From NCBI RefSeq assembly GCF_900116195.1, contig NZ_FOZW01000012.1, forward strand, positions 1 to 64,000: a stretch of DNA of 64,000 nt, given 5' to 3'. The position numbers were made by a program, and so were the translations under genes. Shown in pieces: positions 41,056 through 47,453 of this stretch. This DNA comes from Alloyangia pacifica. Its GTDB lineage: Bacteria > Pseudomonadota > Alphaproteobacteria > Rhodobacterales > Rhodobacteraceae. The notes under the pieces are model-generated. The model did no database searches and was not told where the DNA came from. It saw nothing but the letters and a program-made list of their open reading frames with translations. Every line of letters starts with the position of its first letter. Positions within the stretch are counted from its first letter, which is position 1.

Positions 41056-42678
41056 ATGACCCAGTTCATCAACTTGAAGGAAGACATCGTTGCCGAGGCG
41101 GTGGATGGCGTGGTCGCGGCCTCGGGCGGGCGGCTTGCGCGGCTCGACGGCTACCCGCATATCCGCGTGGTGCTCCGCTCGGGCTGGGACAAGTCGAAGG
41201 TCGCGCTGGTCTCGGGCGGCGGCTCGGGGCACGAGCCCGCGCATGCGGGCTTCGTCGGCGAGGGGATGCTGACCGCGGCGATCTGCGGCGATGTCTTCGC
41301 CTCGCCCTCGGTCGATGCGGTGCTGGCGGGGATTCTCGCGGTGACCGGACCGGCGGGCTGCCTGCTGATCGTGAAGAACTACACCGGTGACCGGCTGAAC
41401 TTCGGTCTCGCCGCCGAGCGGGCGCGGGCCTTCGGGCTGAACGTCGCCATGGTGATCGTCGACGACGACATCGCTTTGCCCAACCTGCCGCAGGCGCGCG
41501 GCGTGGCGGGCACGCTGCTGGTGCACAAGATCGCCGGGGCGCTGGCCGAGAACGGTGCGGATCTGGCGTGCGTCAGGGCGGCGGCGGAGCGGGTCATCGC
41601 GGGCACGCGCACCATCGGCATGTCGCTCGACACCTGCACCGTGCCGGGGGCGCCCAAGGAGGTGCGCATCCAGCCGGGCAAGGCCGAGCTCGGCCTCGGC
41701 ATCCACGGCGAGGCGGGGGCGCAGCAGGTCGATTACATCCACGCGCGCGGCGCGATGGAGATGGTCGCTGAACGGCTCGCCGAGCACATGGATACGGGCA
41801 AGCCGCATGTGGCGCTGCTCAACAACCTCGGCGGCGCCTCGGTGCTGGAGATGCAGATCCTCGCCTACGAGCTGCGCAACTCGGCCATCGGCAAGTCGCT
41901 GCATCACGTCATCGGCCCGGCACCGATGATGACCTCTCTGGAGATGCGAGGGTTCTCGGTCTCGGTCTACCCGGCGGGCACCGAGGACCTCATGGCGCTC
42001 AAGGCACCGGTGCCGCTCTCGGCCTGGCCCGGCCTGTCCGCGCTGGGGCCGGTGGAGGTGATCGACCTGCCCGATGGGCTGCGCCCGATCCGGCCGCTGG
42101 CCTCGGACCACCCGCAGACGCGTGCCTTCCTGAAGCGCTGTTGCGAGGTCTTCATCGAGGCCGAGGACGATCTCAACGCACTCGACGCGCGGGCCGGGGA
42201 TGGCGACACCGGCTCGACACTGGCCGGGGCAGCGCGGGCGCTGCTCGGCGCGATGGACCGGCTGCCGCTGGCCGATCACACCCAGCTTTACCGCGCCATC
42301 GGGCTGGAGCTGAGCCAGACCATGGGGGGCTCGTCCGGTGTGCTGCTGGCGATCTTCTTCGCCGCGGCCGGGGACGCGGCCTCGAGCGGGCAATCGCTGC
42401 GCGAGGCGCTCAACGCGGGTCTCGAGCGGATGCAGGAGATCGGCGGGGCCCGCCCCGGAGACCGCACGATGATCGACGCGCTGCAGCCAGCGCTGGAGCA
42501 TCTTGCCGAGGGCATGGACAAGGCCGCGGCGGCGGCGCGGGAGGGGGCGAACCGGACAGCGCAGATGGACACCGCGCGGGCCGGGCGCTCGGCCTATATC
42601 AACGCCGACCAGCTCAAGGGGCAGGTGGATCCGGGAGCGGAGGCCGTTGCGCGTCTTTTCGAGAGGCTGTCGGCCTAA
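41056..42678 (+). CDS. Dihydroxyacetone kinase, DhaK-DhaL fusion (ATP-dependent type)
   Basis: 540 residues. The DhaK domain (about 1-330) has VSGGGSGHEPAHAGFVGEGM, VKNYTGDRLNFGLAAERARA and the substrate-binding His in LGIHGEAGAQQVDY. The DhaL domain (about 350-540) has the ADP/Mg site DARAGDGDTGSTLAGAARAL, MGGSSGVLLAIFFAA and GDRTMIDALQPALE. Fusion of K and L marks the ATP-using enzyme, not the PTS type. It phosphorylates dihydroxyacetone or a related ketose such as erythrulose in the cytoplasm. It is the last gene of the importer operon, 10 bases after ATPase 2, and no dehydrogenase is present, so the imported molecule is probably already a ketose. Confidence 0.93.
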   Translation: MTQFINLKEDIVAEAVDGVVAASGGRLARLDGYPHIRVVLRSGWDKSKVALVSGGGSGHEPAHAGFVGEGMLTAAICGDVFASPSVDAVLAGILAVTGPAGCLLIVKNYTGDRLNFGLAAERARAFGLNVAMVIVDDDIALPNLPQARGVAGTLLVHKIAGALAENGADLACVRAAAERVIAGTRTIGMSLDTCTVPGAPKEVRIQPGKAELGLGIHGEAGAQQVDYIHARGAMEMVAERLAEHMDTGKPHVALLNNLGGASVLEMQILAYELRNSAIGKSLHHVIGPAPMMTSLEMRGFSVSVYPAGTEDLMALKAPVPLSAWPGLSALGPVEVIDLPDGLRPIRPLASDHPQTRAFLKRCCEVFIEAEDDLNALDARAGDGDTGSTLAGAARALLGAMDRLPLADHTQLYRAIGLELSQTMGGSSGVLLAIFFAAAGDAASSGQSLREALNAGLERMQEIGGARPGDRTMIDALQPALEHLAEGMDKAAAAAREGANRTAQMDTARAGRSAYINADQLKGQVDPGAEAVARLFERLSA

Positions 42679-42706
42679 GCTGTCCGGGCGGGGCGGCGGC
42701 GCGACC

Positions 42707-43309
42707 TCAGACGGTCAGCCAGCGCCGCCCGGCGGCACGCCCGACCGCGCCGCAGAGCGCGATCGCCAGCCCGTACCACAGCAGGAAAAAGGCGGCGCTG
42801 TCCTCGTCGCAATGCACCGCATAGACCGCCGCCGCCGCGCCGCCGGCAAAGAGCCCGGCGAGCATGCCGCTGCGGGCGGGCCGCGGTTCGACCCGGTGCC
42901 GCATGCCGACAAACAGCGCCAGCGCGATGGGCAGCGCGAGCGCCGGGATCGACAGCAGGCAGGGCAGCAGCGTCTTGCCGAGAATGTCGCCGCCCGAGAG
43001 TGCCGAGAGGATCCATCCCGCGGCGCTGCCCGCTGCCAGCAGCCAGAGCGGCCAGAGCGGCGCCTGCGAGTCCGGATCGCTCCGCCGCAGCAGCGGCCAG
43101 GCGGCGAGCGCCACGAGAATCGGCAGGCTCTGCTTGACCAGCAGCGGCGCCATCAGCAGCACGTCGGGCCAGCCCGGGCGCATGCCCCAGAACACCAGCA
43201 TCAGCACGATGGAGACCGCCACGCCGAAGGCGATGCGCCAGAGCAGGCGCGGACGCTTGGCGGGTACGTCATCGGCGGCCAGCGCGGCGATCAGCTCATC
43301 GGTGTCCAT
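42707..43309 (-). CDS. NrsF-type (DUF1109) membrane anti-sigma factor
   Basis: 200 residues. A short cytoplasmic N terminus (MDTDELIAALAADDVPAKRP) is followed by six hydrophobic helices at about 27-46, 52-72, 83-103, 115-138, 148-166 and 172-192. This is the DUF1109/NrsF family that holds its ECF sigma factor at the membrane until a signal releases it. A cysteine (TLLPCLLS) and a second in AVHCDEDSAAF could take part in signal or metal sensing. The start overlaps the end of the sigma gene by 19 bases, the usual sigma/anti-sigma pair arrangement. Confidence 0.88.
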   Translation of the reverse strand: MDTDELIAALAADDVPAKRPRLLWRIAFGVAVSIVLMLVFWGMRPGWPDVLLMAPLLVKQSLPILVALAAWPLLRRSDPDSQAPLWPLWLLAAGSAAGWILSALSGGDILGKTLLPCLLSIPALALPIALALFVGMRHRVEPRPARSGMLAGLFAGGAAAAVYAVHCDEDSAAFFLLWYGLAIALCGAVGRAAGRRWLTV

Positions 43310-43845
43310 TCTTCCTCCTTCCTGGCCGCTTCGGCCAGTCGTCTCAGGGCCCTGTGAAGTGCGACGCGCAGCGCGCCGGGGCTGAGATCGAAATCCTTCG
43401 AAAGCGTCTCGGGGTCGGCGCCCCCGATCGCGTGTTCCCTTACCAGCGCGGCGTCCCGGGCCGAAAGCCGCGCCAGCGCCTGCTCGATATGCAGGCCCGC
43501 CAGCGGATCCACCGCAGGCGCATCCAGCCCCACGTGATCCTCGACCGGATCGTGCGGCGCATTCGGGGTCTTGCGCAGCGCGTCGATCGCCTTGTGCTTC
43601 ACGATCACCCGCACCCAGGGCAGCAGCGGGCGCTCGGGATCCCAGCTGCCGCGCTTGAGGTGGATCGAGAGCAGCGCCTCCTGCACCACGTCCTCGGCCA
43701 GATGCGCGTGCTGCGCGGGCAGGTCGCGGCTGGCCATGGCGCGCATGCGCGGCACCAGAAGCTGCAGGCAGGCGGCATAGGCCCGGCGATCGCCCTCCAG
43801 CGCCTTGCGCATCAGCGCCTCGATGTCTTGGTCGCGTCCGGTCAT
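43291..43845 (-). CDS. ECF sigma factor (SigF-like), paired with NrsF
   Basis: 184 residues from the ATG at 43845. Region 2 (about 15-80) contains HLAEDVVQEALLSIHLKRGS and PLLPWVRVIVKHKAIDALRK; region 4 (about 120-175) contains ALARLSARDAALVREHAIGG and LSPGALRVALHRALRRLAEA. Regions 3 and 1.1 are absent, as in all ECF sigmas. It is followed by an NrsF-type anti-sigma gene and faces the bufferin operon. In Caulobacter the SigF/NrsF pair controls such operons in response to metal and oxidative stress, so the same role is inferred here. Its own promoter also matches the proposed consensus. Confidence 0.9.
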   Translation of the reverse strand: MTGRDQDIEALMRKALEGDRRAYAACLQLLVPRMRAMASRDLPAQHAHLAEDVVQEALLSIHLKRGSWDPERPLLPWVRVIVKHKAIDALRKTPNAPHDPVEDHVGLDAPAVDPLAGLHIEQALARLSARDAALVREHAIGGADPETLSKDFDLSPGALRVALHRALRRLAEAARKEEEWTPMS

Positions 43846-43897
43846 CTGGGTTCGGCCATGGGTGTGGTCACGTCCACCTGCGGGGAATGTACCTGCG

Positions 43898-43925
43898 CAT
43901 ACGGGCGCGCCGGGCCCGGCGTTAC
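43898..43925 (-). promoter_or_regulatory. Candidate autoregulatory ECF promoter of the sigma gene
   Basis: On the minus strand GTAACG (43925-43920) is separated by exactly 16 bases from CGTATG (43903-43898), 53 bases before the sigma ATG. The -35 box and spacing equal those of the bufferin promoter on the other strand; the -10 box shares only its first two bases and a later A/T pattern, so this one is weaker. Confidence 0.5.
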
Positions 43926-43970
43926 AGCGGCGGGCGAATATTTCGTCTTTATCACACAAGCGCGAGCCGC

Positions 43971-43998
43971 GTAACAAACCCGGCCCCGCCGCCGAATA
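43971..43998 (+). promoter_or_regulatory. Candidate ECF (SigF-type) promoter of the bufferin operon
   Basis: GTAACA (43971-43976) and CGAATA (43993-43998) with a 16-base spacer, 47 bases before the precursor ATG. This fits the GTAACC-N16-CGAA pattern described for Caulobacter SigF. Confidence 0.7.
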
Positions 43999-44045
43999 CC
44001 CCGGTGCAGACGCGTTGAGCTGCTTGTCACACTGGAGAGACTGAC

Positions 44046-44351
44046 ATGACCATCCACAGCAAACACCTCGCCCTTGCCGGTGCCGTCGCCGCGGGCCTCG
44101 CGCAATTCGCCGGGGCCGCCCACGCCCAGGAGCAGGAGAAGTGCTACGGCGTCGCCATGGCCGGCGAGAACGGCTGCGCGGCGGGCCCCGGCACCACCTG
44201 TGCCGGCACTGCCTCGGTCGACTATCAGGGCAACGCCTGGACGCTAGTCCCCGCCGGCACCTGCGCCGAGATCGACCTGCCCGCCATGGCCGATGGCGCG
44301 CCGCGCATGGGCTCGCTCGAGCCGCTGATGCGCGATCTGCCGAAGGGCTGA
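44046..44351 (+). CDS. bufA: Bufferin-type RiPP precursor (DUF2282)
   Basis: 101 residues. An uncleaved-looking but typical Sec signal peptide ([20 protein letters not shown], cut before QEQEK) precedes a core with four cysteines: [20 protein letters not shown], then [11 protein letters not shown], then [11 protein letters not shown]. This cysteine pattern is the DUF2282/BufA1 hallmark. In characterised members the cysteines are oxidatively converted by an MNIO enzyme and the mature peptide binds copper in the periplasm. A GGAGAG ribosome site lies seven bases upstream. It heads the operon with the MNIO enzyme, its DUF2063 partner and a DoxX protein. The exact modification in this species is inferred. 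Confidence 0.9.
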   Translation: MTIHSKHLALAGAVAAGLAQFAGAAHAQEQEKCYGVAMAGENGCAAGPGTTCAGTASVDYQGNAWTLVPAGTCAEIDLPAMADGAPRMGSLEPLMRDLPKG

Positions 44352-44434
44352 CGCCACCGCCGTTCCCGCGCGCGGCGGCTGCCTTGCCGCCGTGCGCGCC
44401 CCATCCCGCCCGCCCGAGCACCAGGAGACGCCCC

Positions 44435-45277
44435 ATGCAGAGTAGCTCGCTCCCCAGCACCGCCGGCATCGGCTTCAAGTCGCAGCATTTCGACGATCTT
44501 GCGCATCCCGGCGCTGTCAGCTGGCTCGAGATCCACGCCGAGAACTACATGGTCGAGGGCGGCCCGCGCCTGGCGATGCTGGACGAGCTGCGGGCGCGCT
44601 TTCCGATCTCGGTGCATGGCGTGGGCCTGTCGATCGGTGGCGAGGGCCCACTTGATCCGGCGCATCTCGGTCGGCTGAAACGGCTGATCGAGCGGGTTCG
44701 CCCGGCGCAATTTTCCGAGCACCTCGCCTGGTCCACCCATGAGGGTGCCTATTTCAGCGACCTGCTGCCGCTGCCCTACACACCGGACACGCTCGAGCGC
44801 GTCGCCGCCCATGTCGACGAGGTGCAGCAGCGCCTCGGTCTGTGCATGCTGCTGGAGAACCCGTCGAGCTACCTCGTTTTCGAGGAAAGCACCCTGTCCG
44901 AGACCGAGTTTCTCGCAGAGGTGGCCCGCCGCACCGGCTGCAGGCTGCTGCTCGACATCAACAACGTGTTCATCTCGGCCAGCAATCTCGGCACCTCGGC
45001 GCAGGCCTATCTCGCCGACTACCCGGTCGACCTCGTGGGGGAGATCCACCTCGCGGGCTACGCCGAGGAGGACGACGGGCAGGGTGGCCCGCTGCTCATC
45101 GACACCCATGGCGCGCCGGTGGCCGATCCTGTCTGGGCGCTCTATGCCGATGTCATCGCCCGCATCGGGCCGCGCCCGACGTTGATCGAATGGGACAACG
45201 AGGTGCCCGATTTCCCGACCCTCGAAGCCGAGGCCGCGCGCGCCGCGCAGCTGATGGCGCGCCGGAGGGCGGCATGA
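44435..45277 (+). CDS. bufB: MNIO-family (DUF692) bufferin-modifying iron oxidase
   Basis: 280 residues from the ATG at 44435 (AGGAGA upstream). A TIM-barrel enzyme of the multinuclear non-heme iron oxidase family. Metal-ligand segments visible: EIHAENYM, ISVHGVGLSIGG, FSEHLAWS, LENPSSYLVFEES, LLDINNVFISASN, GEIHLAGYAEEDD, IDTHGAPVADPVW and LIEWDNEVPDF. These supply the His, Asp and Glu residues that hold two or three irons. The enzyme is expected to oxidise cysteines of the upstream precursor together with BufC. It ends in an ATGA overlap with bufC. Confidence 0.93.
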   Translation: MQSSSLPSTAGIGFKSQHFDDLAHPGAVSWLEIHAENYMVEGGPRLAMLDELRARFPISVHGVGLSIGGEGPLDPAHLGRLKRLIERVRPAQFSEHLAWSTHEGAYFSDLLPLPYTPDTLERVAAHVDEVQQRLGLCMLLENPSSYLVFEESTLSETEFLAEVARRTGCRLLLDINNVFISASNLGTSAQAYLADYPVDLVGEIHLAGYAEEDDGQGGPLLIDTHGAPVADPVWALYADVIARIGPRPTLIEWDNEVPDFPTLEAEAARAAQLMARRRAA

Positions 45278-46008
45278 GCGGGCAGGGCGCCTTTGCCGGC
45301 GCGCTCCTGACGCCCGAGGCGCCGCGCCCTGCGCATCTGAGCGATCCGTCGGGCACCCGCGCCACGCGCCGCTTCGACGTCTACCGCAACAATGTCACCG
45401 TCGCGCTGACCGAGGCGCTGGCCGCGGCCTTCCCTGTCGTCCAGCGGCTGGTGGGCGAGGCGTATTTCGCCGCCATGGCGCGCGAGTTTGCCCAGGCCCA
45501 CCCGCCCCGCAGCCCGGTCATGGCCACCTACGGCGCCGACTTGCCGGACTGGATCGAGCGGTTTCCCCCGCTTGCCGCGCTGCCCTACATGCCCGAGGTC
45601 GCGCGCATCGAACAAGCGCGGCGCGAAGCCAGCCAGGCCGCCGATGCCGCGCCTCTCGACCCGCGCGCGCTGGCGGGGCTGCCGCCCGAGGCACTCGCCG
45701 CGGCGCACCTGCATCCGCATCCTGCCGTGCGCGTCCTGCGGAGCCACCACCCGGCGCTCGCCATATGGGGGCGCAACGCGGACCGCCCCGATCTGGCGCA
45801 GAGCCCGCCCGGCGAGGTGCTCGTGACCCGCCCCGGCCTCGCCGTGAAGATCTGTGCCGCCCCGACCGGCACCGCAAAGACCCTGCAGGCACTGGCGCAG
45901 GGCGCAAGCCTCGGCGCCGCCTTGCCCGCGGGGGCGGACCCTTCCGCGATCTTCGCTTGCCTCTTCGGGGCGGGCGCCTTCGCGCAGCCAGGAGACCCTG
46001 AGACATGA
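45274..46008 (+). CDS. bufC: Bufferin maturation partner (DUF2063)
   Basis: 244 residues. The N-terminal half has the DUF2063 DNA-binding-like helical domain: RFDVYRNNVTVALTEALAAA, FPVVQRLVGEAYFAAMAREF, LPDWIERFPPLAALPYMPEV. The C-terminal half is beta-rich (GEVLVTRPGLAVKICAAPTG). In MNIO systems this protein recognises the precursor and presents it to the enzyme. It overlaps bufB at its start and the DoxX gene at its end (both ATGA), so the operon is strictly coupled. Confidence 0.9.
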   Translation: MSGQGAFAGALLTPEAPRPAHLSDPSGTRATRRFDVYRNNVTVALTEALAAAFPVVQRLVGEAYFAAMAREFAQAHPPRSPVMATYGADLPDWIERFPPLAALPYMPEVARIEQARREASQAADAAPLDPRALAGLPPEALAAAHLHPHPAVRVLRSHHPALAIWGRNADRPDLAQSPPGEVLVTRPGLAVKICAAPTGTAKTLQALAQGASLGAALPAGADPSAIFACLFGAGAFAQPGDPET

Positions 46009-46577
46009 CCGACATCCCCCATACCGCGCCTCTCGGCGCTCCACGGCTCGCCAGCATGCTCACCCGCGCCGACGCCGTGGCCAAGCGGCTCGCCGCGCCG
46101 GTGCTCGGACTTGCCGGACGGCTGGTCTTCGCCGCCACGCTCGCAGGCTTCTTCTGGTCCTCGGCGCTCACCAAGATCGACGGCTTCGGCCTTTCGCTGA
46201 ACGCCTATGCGCAGGTCTTTCCCCGCGCCATGGAGGCGGTGGGCTACGATGCCAGCCAGCTTGGCGCGCTTGCCCATCTGATCGTCGCCGCCGGCACCGC
46301 CGCCGAGTTCGTGCTGCCGCTGCTGCTGATCCTCGGTCTGTTCACCCGGCTGGCGGCGCTCGGATCGATCGGGTTTCTCCTGGTCATGAGCCTCACCGAC
46401 GTCATCGGCCACGGCGTCGACGCCTCGGCCATCGGCGCGCTCTTCGACCGCGCGCCGGACGCGCCGATCCTCGATCAGCGTCTGCTCTGGGGATTCCTGA
46501 TGCTGGTGCTGGTCTTCACCGGGGGCGGGGCGCTGTCGCTCGACCGCTGGCTCCGGCGCCGGTTCCCGCTCGGCTGA
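46005..46577 (+). CDS. DoxX-family membrane protein of the bufferin operon
   Basis: 190 residues with four hydrophobic segments, near 33-52, 85-108, 112-135 and 163-183 (LAGRLVFAATLAGFFWSSAL, AGTAAEFVLPLLLILGLFTR). The DoxX family covers quinone- or redox-related membrane proteins. Members of this type are the usual fourth gene of bufferin operons. It may link the cysteine oxidation or copper handling to the respiratory chain, but this is inference. ATGA overlap with bufC. Confidence 0.88.
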   Translation: MTDIPHTAPLGAPRLASMLTRADAVAKRLAAPVLGLAGRLVFAATLAGFFWSSALTKIDGFGLSLNAYAQVFPRAMEAVGYDASQLGALAHLIVAAGTAAEFVLPLLLILGLFTRLAALGSIGFLLVMSLTDVIGHGVDASAIGALFDRAPDAPILDQRLLWGFLMLVLVFTGGGALSLDRWLRRRFPLG

Positions 46578-46583
46578 CCGGTC

Positions 46584-47276
46584 TCAGCCCCGCACGGCGG
46601 TCCAGCGCGCCTCGAGCTGTTCCAGAGCCGCGATCCGGTCGGCGGTCTTGGGGTGCGACAGCAGCCAGGCGGGCATATTGCGCCCGCCGCCGCCGCTCAG
46701 CTTCTCGAGCTTGGCGAACAGCGACTTCTGAGGCGCGACACCGATGCCTGCCTTGTGCAGCAGCGCCGCGGCATAGGCATCCGCCTCGTATTCGTCGCCT
46801 CGCGACAGCCGCGCCGCGAGCAGCGAGGTCAGGGCATTGGCGATGAACGGTCCGAGGCCGGGGATAAATCGGGCAAAGACCATCACCAGCGCGGTGCGGA
46901 TCGCGTTCTGCCCGGAAAAGTCGATCATTCGCCGCCGCGAATGCCCCAGCGCCACGTGGCCGAGCTCGTGGGCGATGACCGAGGACAGCTCCTCGGCGCT
47001 GACCTCGCCGGACTTGTAGCGGTTGTAGAAACCCCTGGTGATGAAGATCCGCCCATCGGGCGCCGCAAGGCCGTTCACTGGCTCGATCTCGTAGATGTTC
47101 ACCCGGATGCGCGGCAGGTCGAGTGCCGCCGCCATGCGGTCGGTCAGCGCCTTGAGCCTGGGATCAGCCAGCTCGGTCGAGCGCCCGTCCAGCTCACGCG
47201 CGGTGCGCCAAGCCGAGAAATGGTAGGCGACGACCGCGTAGGCGATGGCGAGAAGGATCGGGGTGAACTTCAGCAT
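46584..47276 (-). CDS. M48-family metallopeptidase, membrane-anchored
   Basis: 230 residues from the ATG at 47276; a longer frame reads through His-Gly repeats of non-protein type. One N-terminal membrane helix (FTPILLAIAYAVVAYHFSAW), then the zinc site SVIAHELGHVALGHSRRRMI with the third ligand in SRGDEYEADAYAAALLHKAG, and a C-terminal LLSHPKTADRIAALEQL. It belongs to the Ste24/HtpX-like periplasmic or membrane proteases. Target unknown; members act in membrane-protein quality control. It stands between the bufferin operon (convergent, 6 bases away) and gyrA. Confidence 0.9.
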   Translation of the reverse strand: MLKFTPILLAIAYAVVAYHFSAWRTARELDGRSTELADPRLKALTDRMAAALDLPRIRVNIYEIEPVNGLAAPDGRIFITRGFYNRYKSGEVSAEELSSVIAHELGHVALGHSRRRMIDFSGQNAIRTALVMVFARFIPGLGPFIANALTSLLAARLSRGDEYEADAYAAALLHKAGIGVAPQKSLFAKLEKLSGGGGRNMPAWLLSHPKTADRIAALEQLEARWTAVRG

Positions 47277-47316
47277 GAGGGGAATATGGGGCCACGCAGG
47301 CGGCGTGCCAAGCCTT

Positions 47317-47343
47317 CCATGCCCATGCCCATGCCCATACCCA
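47317..47343. repeat. Short tandem repeat upstream of the M48 gene
   Basis: Four successive copies of a six-base unit (CCCATG, last copy CCCATA), 40 bases before the M48 start. Such a run can vary in copy number and could alter promoter or leader spacing, but the effect is not known. Confidence 0.6.
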
Positions 47344-47375
47344 AGCCGACGGCACGACCATCTCCACGCTCCGGT

Positions 47376-47397
47376 CTTCTTCTCTTTCCAAATACGC
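47376..47397 (-). repeat. Dispersed 22-bp repeat, copy 1
   Basis: The minus strand carries the unit GCGTATTTGG joined to AAAGAGAAGAAG. It lies next to the gyrA terminator. A second exact copy is at 50731 and a third with two changes at 50789. Confidence 0.8.
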
Positions 47398-47430
47398 AAA
47401 AGAAAACGCCCGCCCCTCGCGGGGCGGGCG
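47398..47430 (-). terminator. Intrinsic terminator of gyrA
   Basis: A perfect 10-bp GC stem (47407-47416 with 47421-47430, loop TCGC) followed on the minus strand by TTTTCTTTT. It lies 24 bases past the gyrA stop. Confidence 0.9.
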
Positions 47431-47453
47431 CCGAAGTCAGCCGGAAGCCGGGA

